The notes: generated by a model not told the origin, from the sequence alone. 64,000 nucleotides of DNA from Elusimicrobiota bacterium (GCA_003151975.1 PLZD01000027.1:1-64000), one strand, 5' to 3'. Shown: positions 1 through 8,674, numbered from the stretch's first letter. Made by a program: numbers and translations.

Positions 1-2
1 GA

Positions 3-866
3 CCCGCCCTGTTGGCGCGGCGGCGCATCGCCTCGGTGTCGGCTTGCGCGCCGCTGCTGGCGCTGGCCAGCCTCGCGGCGGCCTCCGCCGTCGCGGCTTG
101 CGTGGCCCGCCTGGGCTTCGGCCGCGTCGAGCAAGCGCTGAGCTCGCGCTACGCGGCGACGGCCAATCTTCTGTGGATCGCCGACTTGGCTTTCGCCGGC
201 GCGCTCGCATCCGCGCTGCCAAAATCGGCCCGGCTGGAGAGGCTCCTGTGCCGCGCCTTCGTCGCATGCGCCGCCGCCTCCGCTCTGGCGAGCACAGTCT
301 ACGGCGCGGCGGGCTTCGCGTACCGCGGACGCGAGATGGCCGCGGTGCGCGATGAGCTGCTGCGCGTGAAGCCCTTTCACGTGACCTCGATGCACGAGCC
401 GTCCCCGCAGTATCTCGAGCAGCTGCTGGCGCCGATGCGCGCGCAGGGGCTGTCGCTCTTCCGCGCCGCCGCGGCACCCGCGCAAACGGGCCGCCTTGGC
501 GACGGCGTCTTGGAATTCGAGGGAGAGCGGCATCCCATCGTTCCCGGCGCAGCCTCCGGCGAATTCGGACGGCGCCCGCTTGGCGGCGGCAACGTCGAGC
601 TCTACGGCTGGGCGGCGGATTTGGCCGGCGCGCGCGAGGCGAAGTCCCTGCTGGTGTTCGCGGGACCGACGCTGATCTACGCCGGACCCACCTTCGGCCC
701 GCGGCCGAGCCTGGCGTGGCGCGCCAAATCGCTTTCGCTGCTGCTCACGGGCTTCAGCCTGGTGGCGCCCGCCGAGGCTTTGGGGAGCGCGGCGGACGGC
801 GCGTCGCTGCGCGTCTTCGCCTTGTCCGAGGACGGTCGCGCTTCGGAGCTCGCCTCCAGTCCTTGA
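3..866 (+). CDS. C-terminal part of a multipass membrane protein (5' end outside window)
   Basis: The frame is open to the left edge, so this is the end of a longer gene; a TTG at 12 is only the first in-window start-like codon. The visible part has hydrophobic segments near residues 10-30, 45-65 and 80-100, with a motif RYAATANLLWIADL of a kind I associate with the last membrane helices of large polytopic envelope proteins. A soluble tail of about 180 residues follows, with the segment YLEQLLAPMRAQGLSLFR. I do not recognise a family with certainty and assign no function. The stop codon overlaps the -35 box of the next gene. Confidence 0.6.
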   Translation, partial: PALLARRRIASVSACAPLLALASLAAASAVAACVARLGFGRVEQALSSRYAATANLLWIADLAFAGALASALPKSARLERLLCRAFVACAAASALASTVYGAAGFAYRGREMAAVRDELLRVKPFHVTSMHEPSPQYLEQLLAPMRAQGLSLFRAAAAPAQTGRLGDGVLEFEGERHPIVPGAASGEFGRRPLGGGNVELYGWAADLAGAREAKSLLVFAGPTLIYAGPTFGPRPSLAWRAKSLSLLLTGFSLVAPAEALGSAADGASLRVFALSEDGRASELASSP

Positions 867-891
867 TTGTGCCGGTCAAATCCGGCACAAT
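863..891 (+). promoter_or_regulatory. Promoter of the cyclase gene with an 8-bp inverted repeat in the spacer
   Basis: TTGATT (863-868), a 17-bp spacer and CACAAT (886-891) end 6 nt before the ATG at 898, so the transcript would start at or beside the start codon. The spacer holds a perfect inverted repeat, TGTGCCGG (868-875) and CCGGCACA (882-889), separated by 6 nt. A protein bound there would block the polymerase, so an operator is plausible. It could also be the end hairpin of the upstream gene, but no T tract follows. Confidence 0.6.
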
Positions 892-897
892 GAGCCC

Positions 898-2706
898 ATG
901 CCCGAACCGATCCCGATGCGCCGGGAGCTGCGGCTCGAGTCCTCGCCGCAAGACCTCTGGCCGCTGCTCTCCAACACGAACCGCTTCAATAAGGCTCTAG
1001 GCCTGCCCGCGATGACGCGCGACGGCGGCAGCGGGTTCACCCGGCCCGTGAGCGCGCGTTTCTTCGGCATGAGGCTCTCGTGGAATGAGCTGCCCTTCGA
1101 GTGGGTCGAAGGACGCTTTTATAATTCCGTGCGCGAGTTCGACTCCGGGCCCATCGCGCGCTTCGAAGGGGGGATGGAGTTCACGCCCGACGGCCGCGGC
1201 ACCACAGTCAAGATGAACTCGACTTTCACTCCGCGCAGCGCACTGGGGACTTTCCTCGTGAAATATATCACCGGACGCAAAGCGATCAACGACGCGGAGG
1301 GGCTCGTGCGCGCCATCGACCGCTCGATCCAAGCGGCCGGTCACGAGCCGTTCCCGGTCCGTCGCGTTCGCAGCGAGCCGCGCGAGCACTCGCTCAAGCT
1401 CAAGTGCGACGCCCTGCACAAAGCTCCCGTCGACCAGCGCGTCGCCGACCGTCTCGTCTCTTTCCTGCGCAACGCCTACGACGACCAGCTCTCGCGCATG
1501 CGTCCTTACGAGCTCGCCGACCTTTGGGGCTTCGACCGCTGCAAGACGCTGAAAGTCTTCCTGCACGCCGTGAAGGTGGGGCTGCTCGATCTGAACTGGG
1601 AGGTGCTGTGCCCCAACTGCGGCAGCCCGAAGGAAACCATCGAACACCTCAAGGATCTCAGGGGCACGGCTCATTGCCCGAGCTGCGGCATCGAGTACGG
1701 CGTGAACATGGACCAAGGCGTCGAGCTGCGCTTCACCGTGAGCGCCTCGGTGCGCCCCGTCGAGACGGCGATCTTCTGCGTCGGAAACCCGTCCGCCGCG
1801 TCGTTCGCGCTGGCTCAGCTCATCGTCGAGCCGCACGAGCCGCGCGTCGTCGAGCTCGACCTCAAGGCCGAATCCTACATCCTCAGGGAGCTAGGCTGCC
1901 GGAAGTTCATGTGGCTGCGGCCCTCCCCGGAAGCCCCGTCGACGCTCAATATGGACCTCCCCAAATGCGAGGGGGGGTGCGAAATCCGCTTCAAGCCGGG
2001 CACGGTCAAGCTCATCATCCAACCCGGCACGGAGCGGATGCTCGTGCGCGTAGAGAAAGAAAGCTGGAGGGAGAAGGCCGCGACCGCCTGCGCCGTCACC
2101 GCGCTTCAAGAGTTCCGCGACCTGTTCTCGTCCGAGGTGCTCGCTCCCGGCGTCGAGATCGCCGTCAAGAACATCGCCGTGCTCTTCTCCGATCTGAAGG
2201 ATTCCACCGCGCTTTACGAACGCATCGGAGACGCGACGGCGTACGCCGTCGTCCGCGACCATTTCGAGTACATGTTCGCCAAGATCGCCGAGCAGGACGG
2301 CGCCGTGGTCAAGACGATCGGCGACGCCGTGATGGCCGTCTTCCCGCACGCGGCCCCGGCGCTGGAGGCCGCGCTCGAGATACAGGAGCATGTCGCCGAG
2401 CTCAACGCCCGCCTCAAGCCCAGGCCCGCGGTCGTCATCAAGCTGGGCGTGCACATCGGGCCCGTCATCGCGATCAACGCCAACGGCGTGCTCGATTATT
2501 TCGGCACGACCGTCAACGTCGGCGCCCGCGTGCAGAACGAAAGCAGGGGCGGCGACGTCGTCGTGACGCAAGCGGTCGTGTCCGACGCCGCGGCCTGCCA
2601 GTGCGTCGCCGGCCATCCGGTTACGACCGAGGATTTCGAGATCAAGCTGAAGGGCCTCTCGGACTCTTTCATGCTGCGCCGGCTGATCCCTAAGATTCCG
2701 GTTTAG
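898..2706 (+). CDS. Class III adenylyl cyclase with SRPBCC-like, zinc-ribbon and DUF5939-like N-terminal regions
   Basis: Predicted to make cAMP from ATP. Residues about 1-150 look like an SRPBCC/START lipid-type fold (RRELRLESSPQDLWPLL). Residues about 235-280 carry two CPxCG knuckles (CPNCGS and CPSCGI), probably binding zinc. The catalytic domain runs from about 422 to 600: metal aspartates lie in LFSDLKDST and TIGDAVMAVF, adenine-selecting Lys in VKTIGD and Asp in LDYFG, and transition-state Asn/Arg in VNVGARVQ, so all key residues are present. There is no membrane segment. The multi-domain N-terminus resembles DUF5939-type cyclases and may sense a ligand. The glycosylase gene follows after 5 nt. 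Confidence 0.85.
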   Translation: MPEPIPMRRELRLESSPQDLWPLLSNTNRFNKALGLPAMTRDGGSGFTRPVSARFFGMRLSWNELPFEWVEGRFYNSVREFDSGPIARFEGGMEFTPDGRGTTVKMNSTFTPRSALGTFLVKYITGRKAINDAEGLVRAIDRSIQAAGHEPFPVRRVRSEPREHSLKLKCDALHKAPVDQRVADRLVSFLRNAYDDQLSRMRPYELADLWGFDRCKTLKVFLHAVKVGLLDLNWEVLCPNCGSPKETIEHLKDLRGTAHCPSCGIEYGVNMDQGVELRFTVSASVRPVETAIFCVGNPSAASFALAQLIVEPHEPRVVELDLKAESYILRELGCRKFMWLRPSPEAPSTLNMDLPKCEGGCEIRFKPGTVKLIIQPGTERMLVRVEKESWREKAATACAVTALQEFRDLFSSEVLAPGVEIAVKNIAVLFSDLKDSTALYERIGDATAYAVVRDHFEYMFAKIAEQDGAVVKTIGDAVMAVFPHAAPALEAALEIQEHVAELNARLKPRPAVVIKLGVHIGPVIAINANGVLDYFGTTVNVGARVQNESRGGDVVVTQAVVSDAAACQCVAGHPVTTEDFEIKLKGLSDSFMLRRLIPKIPV

Positions 2707-2711
2707 ATCCC

Positions 2712-3200
2712 ATGCCGAAATCATTCCCGCCTCTGGTCGCGCCCGGCGCCCGAGTCCTCATCCTCGGCTCGATGCCCGGCGCGGCGTCGTTGAAGAAGAA
2801 GCAGTACTACGCGCATCCGCAAAATCAATTCTGGCGTTTGCTCGGCGAAGTCCTCGGCGAGAAGCTGGCGGAAGCGAGCTACGAAGCGCGCTTTGAAATT
2901 CTCGCGAAACGAAAGATCGCCCTGTGGGACGTGCTCGCCGAATGCTCACGCGAGGGCAGCCTCGACGCCGACATCTCCGACGAGGAGCCCAACCGCATCG
3001 CGGAACTCCTGCGCGAGACGGGCATCAAGTCGGTCTTCCTCAACGGCGGCAAGGCGCAAGCCGCGTTCAAGCAGTTCATCGAGGACGGCATGCCGTCGGG
3101 TGTGAGCGTCCGACGGCTTCCTTCCAGCAGCCCCGCGCACGCGGGACTGACCTACGCGGAGAAGCTCGACGTCTGGCGCGCGATCGCCGACGCGCTCTAA
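2712..3200 (+). CDS. DNA-deoxyinosine (hypoxanthine) glycosylase, UDG superfamily
   Basis: This 162-residue protein has the marks of family 6 uracil-DNA-glycosylase-like enzymes: GSMPGAASL near residue 17, YYAHPQNQFWR, ALWDVLAECSREGSLD, an NGGKA segment and a C-terminal LPSSSPAHAG. The family excises deaminated bases, mainly hypoxanthine, as the first step of base excision repair in the cytoplasm. Length and motif order match the family. It begins 5 nt after the cyclase stop and is probably co-transcribed with it, although no functional link between the two is obvious. Confidence 0.85.
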   Translation: MPKSFPPLVAPGARVLILGSMPGAASLKKKQYYAHPQNQFWRLLGEVLGEKLAEASYEARFEILAKRKIALWDVLAECSREGSLDADISDEEPNRIAELLRETGIKSVFLNGGKAQAAFKQFIEDGMPSGVSVRRLPSSSPAHAGLTYAEKLDVWRAIADAL

Positions 3201-3959
3201 TTACTGCGCTGGCGTATCCGCGTCGACCTTCGACGCGGCGCCGAGGTCCGGCATCTGCCCCGTCAAGCGCGGGTCCTTAAGAAGATTGGCCAAGCGCGGG
3301 TCCTTGGCGAGCGACTCTACGTCGCCGGACTGAAGCGCCTTGACCAGGCTGTCGTCCTTCAGCGCCGCCTTGAGCTCGGGATTCTCCAGCAGAGCCTGAA
3401 GCTTCGGGTCGCTGCCGAGTGCTGCCAGCGCCGCGGGATTGTTGGCCGCATCCGACAGCTTTTGGATGTTGGCCAACGCCGGCAACGGGATCTTCGAGAG
3501 CAGGTTGTTGCGCCGCACGAAATCGGTCGCTCGGGTATGCGGCACAGCGAAGGCCGCGGCCGCGTTTCCGGGAAGCTTGCCTTCCATGAACAGCCAGAGC
3601 GAGAGACCTAGGTAGCTGAGCAGCGCGCCCTTTCCCGCGCCGAGGGCGAAGCCTCCCGCGCGGTCCCAGCGGCCGCGCTCAACCGCGCCCAGCGTTTTGT
3701 GAAGGATCAGCCCGGAGAGAAGCGCGGCCCCCATGTAGAGGGGGTAGAAACCAACAGCCGAGAGGCCGATCTTGACGGCGGCGGGCGGCAGCGAGAACTT
3801 CACCGCAAGCGCGGGCGCCGCGAGAGCCGCCAGCGGACGCGCCAGCAGATAGGCGGCGGCCAGGCCGATCCAGTTGCCGAGCTGCTTGATCGCGCCCGAG
3901 AACGCGCCGAGCGCGCCGAAAACCAGCACCAGCGCGAGCAAGCCGAGGTCGATGGCCAT
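3201..3959 (-). CDS. CvpA family inner-membrane protein with a helical C-terminal tail
   Basis: Residues about 1-145 contain four hydrophobic helices in CvpA arrangement (DLGLLALVLVFGALGAFSGA, then GNWIGLAAAYLLARPL). The family is linked to colicin V production and envelope stress, with no known enzymatic activity. The tail (about 170-252) is unusual: short repeats DPKLQALLENPELKAAL, DDSLVKALQSGD and DPRLANLLKDPRL resemble STI1/DP-type helical peptide-binding repeats, which suggests a protein partner. It converges end to end with the glycosylase gene and is transcribed from a promoter back to back with that of the gene at 4045. Confidence 0.8.
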   Translation of the reverse strand: MAIDLGLLALVLVFGALGAFSGAIKQLGNWIGLAAAYLLARPLAALAAPALAVKFSLPPAAVKIGLSAVGFYPLYMGAALLSGLILHKTLGAVERGRWDRAGGFALGAGKGALLSYLGLSLWLFMEGKLPGNAAAAFAVPHTRATDFVRRNNLLSKIPLPALANIQKLSDAANNPAALAALGSDPKLQALLENPELKAALKDDSLVKALQSGDVESLAKDPRLANLLKDPRLTGQMPDLGAASKVDADTPAQ

Positions 3960-3968
3960 GATATTCGC

Positions 3969-4035
3969 AGGGTAGCAGAGCGCGCGCCGCGCGTCAAGCC
4001 TCGCCCTTGACGCGCCGGGATTTCGGGGCTATGCT
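3969..4035. promoter_or_regulatory. Back-to-back divergent promoters (cvpA-like and small membrane protein)
   Basis: On the minus strand TTGACG (3997-3992), a 17-bp spacer and TACCCT (3974-3969) stand 9 nt before the cvpA-like ATG. On the plus strand TTGACG (4007-4012), 17 bp and TATGCT (4030-4035) stand 9 nt before ATG 4045. The two -35 boxes are 9 bp apart. Either leader would be only a few nucleotides long. Confidence 0.7.
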
Positions 4036-4044
4036 CGAAAGTGC

Positions 4045-4293
4045 ATGGAAATCAAAGATCTGCTCATGAACAACGAGAAGAGCCTGCCGACCATCGACCA
4101 GTCGAATTCGACCGGTACCGCCGTCTCCATGCCGGTCCTGACCGCGACCCCGCAGATCTACGTCAAGACGGGCCTGAGCGTCGTCACCGGCGTGGCGGGC
4201 ATGTGCTATCTCATGTACGGGAAAAAGGCCGGCGACGTCCAGAAAATGATCATCGGCGCCATGCTGACAATCTTAAGTTTCTTCTTTTACTAG
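4045..4293 (+). CDS. Small two-helix membrane protein (paralog of the gene at 31515)
   Basis: The protein has 82 residues. After a polar N-terminus of about 38 residues come two predicted helices (residues about 39-56 and 66-82) joined by a GKKAGDVQKMIIG loop. The same layout and the GKK-x2-D-x3-MIIG core occur in the small protein at 31515-31718, so these are paralogs. The core resembles small DUF3185-like proteins; the function is unknown. The GNAT gene begins 5 nt downstream. Confidence 0.7.
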   Translation: MEIKDLLMNNEKSLPTIDQSNSTGTAVSMPVLTATPQIYVKTGLSVVTGVAGMCYLMYGKKAGDVQKMIIGAMLTILSFFFY

Positions 4294-4298
4294 CGAGC

Positions 4299-4730
4299 GT
4301 GAATATCCGGCCGATGTCGCCCTCAGACGTCGAGGCCGTCGCGGCGCTTTGCCGCCAACTTGCCTCGGAAGCCCGCAATTGGGATGGCTTCGAGAAACGC
4401 GTCGCGCTGGCTTTTTCCGATCCGCGGCACGCGCTCATCGTCGCCGTCGACGAGACGGGAAAAATCGTCGCCTGGATGCATCTGCACGAGACTTTTCTTG
4501 TCGCCGCCGAGCCCTGCCTGCAAGTCCTGGCGCTCGTCGTCGACCAGGAATGCCGCGGCAGAGGAGTCGGCAAAGAGATGATGGCGTTCGCCGAAAAAGA
4601 AGCCTCGGCGCGCGGCTTGCCTCGAGTCTACCTTCACTCGCAGATCAAGCGCACTGATGCGCACAAGTTCTACGAGGATCTCGGCTACTCCCAGCTCAAG
4701 ACGCAGGTCGTCTTCGAGAAGCGGCTTTAG
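4299..4730 (+). CDS. GNAT family N-acetyltransferase
   Basis: This 143-residue GCN5-related acetyltransferase would transfer acetyl from acetyl-CoA to an amine of unknown identity. The acetyl-CoA-binding motif A is visible (LALVVDQECRGRGVGKEMM, near residues 73-92), followed by the motif B segment HKFYEDLGY. I chose GTG 4299 over ATG 4314 because it restores the usual first strand VNIRPMSPSDV. It lies 5 nt after the small membrane protein gene and probably shares its transcript. Confidence 0.85.
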   Translation: MNIRPMSPSDVEAVAALCRQLASEARNWDGFEKRVALAFSDPRHALIVAVDETGKIVAWMHLHETFLVAAEPCLQVLALVVDQECRGRGVGKEMMAFAEKEASARGLPRVYLHSQIKRTDAHKFYEDLGYSQLKTQVVFEKRL

Positions 4731-4731
4731 G

Positions 4732-4761
4732 TTGACCCCGCCCGGGTCAAACGGGCACAAT
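4732..4761 (+). promoter_or_regulatory. Promoter of the LolA-like/ABC operon with an inverted repeat in the spacer
   Basis: TTGACC (4732-4737), 18 bp and CACAAT (4756-4761) end 6 nt before ATG 4768. An inverted repeat TTGACCC/GGGTCAA overlaps the -35 box and spacer (4732-4750). The arrangement closely resembles the promoter at 863-891: both have GGTCAAA in the spacer and GGCACAAT at the -10, which may mean a shared regulator. Confidence 0.55.
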
Positions 4762-4767
4762 ACACTC

Positions 4768-5601
4768 ATGCGGTTAGCTGCCATCGCCGTTCTATTTTCT
4801 CTCCGCGCTGTACCCGCCATCGCCGCCTCCGGCACGAACCCGCCCGTCGCCGGCGTCGCGGCCTTGGCCGACTCGAGCGGAACGGTCAAATCGAACGCCG
4901 ACCTGTCCGTCCACGAGCTCGTCGACCGCGCCAACAAGGCCCTGCGCGGCGAATCGTCTCACGGCAAGCTCACGATGACGATCGTCAATCCCAAGTGGGG
5001 CTCGCGGACGATGGAGATCGAAGGCTGGAACCGCGAGCGCGCCTACGCCTTCATCTCGATCCTGGCTCCCGCCAAGGAGAAGGGCGACGTCACCTTGCGG
5101 CGCAAGACCGAGATGTGGCTTTGGACTAAGCGCACCGAGATCACGACCAAGATTCCGCCGACGATGATGCACATGACCTGGCAAGGCTCGGACTTCACCT
5201 ACGAGGACATCGTCAAGGCCGACTCGGTGGTCAAGGATTACAATCACAAGCTGCTGTCCAAGAGCTTTCACAAAGACCGGACCGTCTACCGCATCGAAGG
5301 GATACCCAAGCCTGACGCGCCCGTCGTCTGGGGCAAGGTCATCCTCGAGGTCGGTCTTTACGGCGAGGAGGCGATCCCGCTCAAGGAAGAGGACTGGAGC
5401 GAGCGCGGCGACCTCATCCGCACGATTTCCTTCTCCGACGTCAAGCGCCTCGGCGGGCGCCTCATCCCCGCGCGCATGGAGTGCCAGCCGACGGGCAAGC
5501 CCGGCCAGCGCACCATCGTGCAGTACGAGGACCTCGAGTTCGACCTCCCGCTCTCCGACTCGTTCTTCTCGCAGTCGCGCCTGCAGCGCGGCGGCCGATG
5601 A
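4768..5601 (+). CDS. Outer-membrane lipoprotein-sorting (LolA-like) periplasmic protein
   Basis: A signal peptide (MRLAAIAVLFSLRAVPAIAA) precedes a LolA-like half-barrel fold: VHELVDRANKALRGESS, GDVTLRRKTEMWLW, YEDIVKADSVVKDY and a C-terminal YEDLEFDLPLSDSFF. Members of this family carry lipidated or hydrophobic cargo across the periplasm; proteins of this subtype usually sit beside FtsX-type ABC permeases, as here. Mature length of about 255 residues is normal. The stop overlaps the permease start by 4 bp (ATGA), so translation is probably coupled. Confidence 0.8.
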   Translation: MRLAAIAVLFSLRAVPAIAASGTNPPVAGVAALADSSGTVKSNADLSVHELVDRANKALRGESSHGKLTMTIVNPKWGSRTMEIEGWNRERAYAFISILAPAKEKGDVTLRRKTEMWLWTKRTEITTKIPPTMMHMTWQGSDFTYEDIVKADSVVKDYNHKLLSKSFHKDRTVYRIEGIPKPDAPVVWGKVILEVGLYGEEAIPLKEEDWSERGDLIRTISFSDVKRLGGRLIPARMECQPTGKPGQRTIVQYEDLEFDLPLSDSFFSQSRLQRGGR

Positions 5602-6812
5602 TCACGCTGGCGTGGCGCAACGTCTGGCGCAACTTCCGCCGCAGCCTCATCACAATCGCTTCGATGGCCTGCGGGCTGGCCGCGATCATGTTCGGGCAGA
5701 GCATGATCAAGAGCGTCCAGTACCAGCTCGTCGAGAAAGCCACCGGCTCGATCACCGGCCACATCCAGATCCAGCACCGCAACATCAAGGAGTATAAGTT
5801 TCCCGACCGCTACATCGACGACCCCGACGCCGTCGAGGCCGTGCTCAAGACTCAGGCCGGCATCAAGCAGTTCGGCCGGCGCATCCACATGACGGGCCTC
5901 ATCGCGTCGCCGAAGACCTCGATGGGCGCGCTGATCTCGGCGGTCCAGCCGGAGCGCGAGAAGGACATCACCACCATGGCGTCCTACATCACCAGGGGAG
6001 TTTTCCTCGGCAAAGATCCCAAAGCCATCGTCATGGGCGACCGCATGGCAACCAAGCTCGACCTGCGACTCGGCGAGAAGGTCGTCGTCATGGCCCAGGC
6101 CGAGGACGGCAGCATGGGAGCGGAAGCCTTTCGGCTGGCCGGCGTTTTTCACACGGGCTCGGAAACGTTCGACGGGCAAATCGTGTATCTCCCCGTTAAG
6201 GCGATGCAGGATCTGCTCGTCGTCGGCAACCGCGTCAACCACTTCGTCATCGCGCTCAACGACATCGGCCAGACCGATGTCATCGCCCAGGAACTGCGCG
6301 AGAAGCTCGCGGGCCAGCCGCTGCAGGTCCTGCGCTGGAAGGACGTCGACCATGAGATCGTCGGAGTCCAGCGCTTTCAAAACGCCCTGCTCGACATCGT
6401 GCTGATGGTCGTCTTCGCGATCGTGGCGCTCGGCGTGCTCAACACCTTGCTCATGAGCCTCTTCGAGCGCGTGCGCGAGTTCGGCGTGCTCATGGCCATC
6501 GGCGCGCGGCCGTCCTGGGTCATGAAGCTCGTGCTCATCGAGTCTTTTCTTCTGGGCCTGGTCGGCACGGTGATCGGGCTCGTGATCGGAAGCTTGATGA
6601 TCGCCTACTTCGGCCGCAACGGCCTGCACCTGCCGCTGGGAGACGCGCTTTCCTACTTCATCCCGTTTCCCGACGTCATCTACATGCGCTACGAGTGGAG
6701 CAGCCACGCCTTCGCGGCAGGCTCGGTGCTGGTCGTCAGCCTGCTTGCCGCGATCGCGCCGTCCTTGCGCGCTTGCCGTCTGCGTCCCGCGGAGGCTCTG
6801 CGCCATGTTTGA
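5598..6812 (+). CDS. FtsX-like ABC transporter permease (LolC/E-like)
   Basis: The protein has 404 residues and the MacB/LolC topology: one N-terminal helix (residues about 17-40), a periplasmic domain of about 230 residues and three C-terminal helices (about 270-400, with IVALGVLNTLLMSLFERVREFG). Permeases of this kind do not pump across the inner membrane; they use ATP to release or extract periplasmic or membrane cargo. The cargo is probably handed to the LolA-like protein encoded just upstream. The gene overlaps the upstream gene by 4 bp and the ATPase gene by 8 bp. Confidence 0.85.
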   Translation: MITLAWRNVWRNFRRSLITIASMACGLAAIMFGQSMIKSVQYQLVEKATGSITGHIQIQHRNIKEYKFPDRYIDDPDAVEAVLKTQAGIKQFGRRIHMTGLIASPKTSMGALISAVQPEREKDITTMASYITRGVFLGKDPKAIVMGDRMATKLDLRLGEKVVVMAQAEDGSMGAEAFRLAGVFHTGSETFDGQIVYLPVKAMQDLLVVGNRVNHFVIALNDIGQTDVIAQELREKLAGQPLQVLRWKDVDHEIVGVQRFQNALLDIVLMVVFAIVALGVLNTLLMSLFERVREFGVLMAIGARPSWVMKLVLIESFLLGLVGTVIGLVIGSLMIAYFGRNGLHLPLGDALSYFIPFPDVIYMRYEWSSHAFAAGSVLVVSLLAAIAPSLRACRLRPAEALRHV

Positions 6813-7521
6813 CGGGGGAACTCATCCGCATCCGCTGATCGAAGTCCGCCACGTGACGAAGGTCTACAAGAGCGGGACGAAAGTCTCGGCGCTCTCGGGA
6901 CTTTCTCTCGAATTCCAATCCGGGGAGTTCACGGCCATCGCCGGGCCGTCGGGCTCGGGCAAGTCGACTTTGCTCAATCTGATCGGCACGCTCGACGCGC
7001 CGACCCACGGCGAGATCTTCCACGGCGGACGCAAGGTCACGGGGCTCACTCCCGAGGAGCTCGCGGACTTCCGGCTCCGGCACCTCGGCTTCATTTTCCA
7101 GGCCTATAATCTGATCCCCGTGCTTAGCGCCGTCGAGAACACCGAGTACCCGCTCGTGCTCCAGAAGGTTCCGGCGCACGAGCGCCGCGCGCGCGCGATG
7201 GAAGCCCTGCGCTCGGTCGGCCTCGAGAGCCTGGCGCACCGCCGACCCGACGCGCTCTCCGGCGGACAGCAGCAGCGCGTGGCGGTGGCGCGCTCGATGG
7301 TGCACCGCCCGATGGTCGTGCTGGCCGACGAGCCGACCGCCAACCTCGACTCCAAGACGGCCGCCTCCTTGCTCGATCTCATGCAGGGTCTCAACCGCGA
7401 GCAAGGCCTGACCTTCATCTTCTCGAGCCACGACCCGGCCGTGCTCTCGCGCGCCACGCGCGTCGTGCACATCCACGATGGCAAGCTCGCGGACAGCCCG
7501 GCCCCCGATGGGGTCGCGTAG
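6805..7521 (+). CDS. ABC transporter ATPase (LolD/MacB type)
   Basis: This 238-residue nucleotide-binding subunit has Walker A GPSGSGKST (near residue 50), a Q-loop in FIFQAYNLIPVLSAVEN, signature LSGGQQQRVAVARS, Walker B VVLADEPTANLDS and the switch His in SSHDP. Sequence and length match the LolD/FtsE/MacB group that pairs with FtsX-like permeases. It overlaps the permease gene by 8 bp and the barrel gene by 17 bases or fewer, so the four genes form one unit. Confidence 0.9.
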   Translation: MFDGGTHPHPLIEVRHVTKVYKSGTKVSALSGLSLEFQSGEFTAIAGPSGSGKSTLLNLIGTLDAPTHGEIFHGGRKVTGLTPEELADFRLRHLGFIFQAYNLIPVLSAVENTEYPLVLQKVPAHERRARAMEALRSVGLESLAHRRPDALSGGQQQRVAVARSMVHRPMVVLADEPTANLDSKTAASLLDLMQGLNREQGLTFIFSSHDPAVLSRATRVVHIHDGKLADSPAPDGVA

Positions 7522-8674
7522 CCTCGCCGCCCTTCTCCTCCTGGTCGCGGCGATCGCGCACGCCGAGGACGCCCCGAAGCCCGTGCAGGCCTCCGGCTAT
7601 CTGAAGGAACTTTGGGAGTATTCGAGCTCCTCGATCGACGGCCGCCCGTATTTCCTGAACATCGACCGCGCCCGCCTGACTCTGGACGCGTCCAAGTCCG
7701 TGTTCAAGGCGCACGTCGATTACGATCACGAAGTCGACGCCGGCAGCTTTTTCCGCACTCGGGACTTCCAGGCCTTCGGCATCCCTCAGCCGCCGTTTTG
7801 GCTGACGATGGATCAGACGATCAGCACGGGCACCACGAATCGTTACTTCCACCGGCTCTACCGCGGCTGGGCCGGCCTCGACGGCGATTCAGGGACGCTG
7901 CGCTTTGGCCGCCAGCGCATCGCTTGGGGGACCGGCAAGCTGTGGAACCCCACCGACGTGCTCAATCCCTACCAGCCCACCGCCGTCGAAAACGACGAAC
8001 GCGCCGGCGTCGACGCGCTGTACAGCCGCTACGCCTTGGGCGACCTGAGCTCGGCCGAGCTCGCCTGGGCGCCCAACGACCGCTGGCCTGCGCACTCGCT
8101 GCTCGCGCGCTTCAAAACCAACGTCAAGAATTACGACGCCTCGATCATGGGCGGCAAGATCAGCTCATCGACCGACAGCTGGATGGTCGGCGGCGACCTC
8201 GCGGGGAATTTCTACGACGGGACCTTGCACGCGGAATGGTCCTACACCGATCTCAAGGTCCGCACGCCGTTCTGGAAGGCCGACCTGGGCTACGATTACA
8301 CCTTCCCGACCGAGACCAAGCTGTGGCCCCTGCGCGACGCCGCCGTCGTCGTCGAGTACTTTCACTCGGGTTCCGGCGCGCTCGATCGTTCGCAATATCA
8401 GTTCTCGCAGCTGCTGACGGGAAGGACCGTCACGCTCGCGCAGGATTACCTCGGCTTCACCTATGCCAAAGACCTGCACACGCTTCTGAAGCTTCAGCTG
8501 GCCCTCATCACCAACCTCAACGACGGAAGCGGCTTCTACAGCCCGACGCTGCAGTACAACGTCATGGAGAACCTATATCTGACCGGCGGCTTGCAGCGCT
8601 TCGGCGGGGGGAAGGGCACGGAGTTCGGACGCGTGCCGAACCTCGGCTTCCTGCAGGCGCAGTATTTCTTCTAG
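7508..8674 (+). CDS. Predicted outer-membrane beta-barrel protein, last gene of the LolA/ABC operon
   Basis: A signal peptide (MGSRSLAALLLLVAAIAHAE) is followed by alternating aromatic strands and a terminal Phe (QAQYFF), as in outer-membrane barrels. The conserved patch LRFGRQRIAWGTGKLWNPTD resembles DUF1302-like barrels. I chose ATG 7508 because it starts the signal peptide directly; it overlaps the ATPase gene by 14 bp. With the LolA-like carrier and ABC pump it may complete a path from inner to outer membrane. The cargo cannot be read from the sequence. Confidence 0.7.
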   Translation: MGSRSLAALLLLVAAIAHAEDAPKPVQASGYLKELWEYSSSSIDGRPYFLNIDRARLTLDASKSVFKAHVDYDHEVDAGSFFRTRDFQAFGIPQPPFWLTMDQTISTGTTNRYFHRLYRGWAGLDGDSGTLRFGRQRIAWGTGKLWNPTDVLNPYQPTAVENDERAGVDALYSRYALGDLSSAELAWAPNDRWPAHSLLARFKTNVKNYDASIMGGKISSSTDSWMVGGDLAGNFYDGTLHAEWSYTDLKVRTPFWKADLGYDYTFPTETKLWPLRDAAVVVEYFHSGSGALDRSQYQFSQLLTGRTVTLAQDYLGFTYAKDLHTLLKLQLALITNLNDGSGFYSPTLQYNVMENLYLTGGLQRFGGGKGTEFGRVPNLGFLQAQYFF

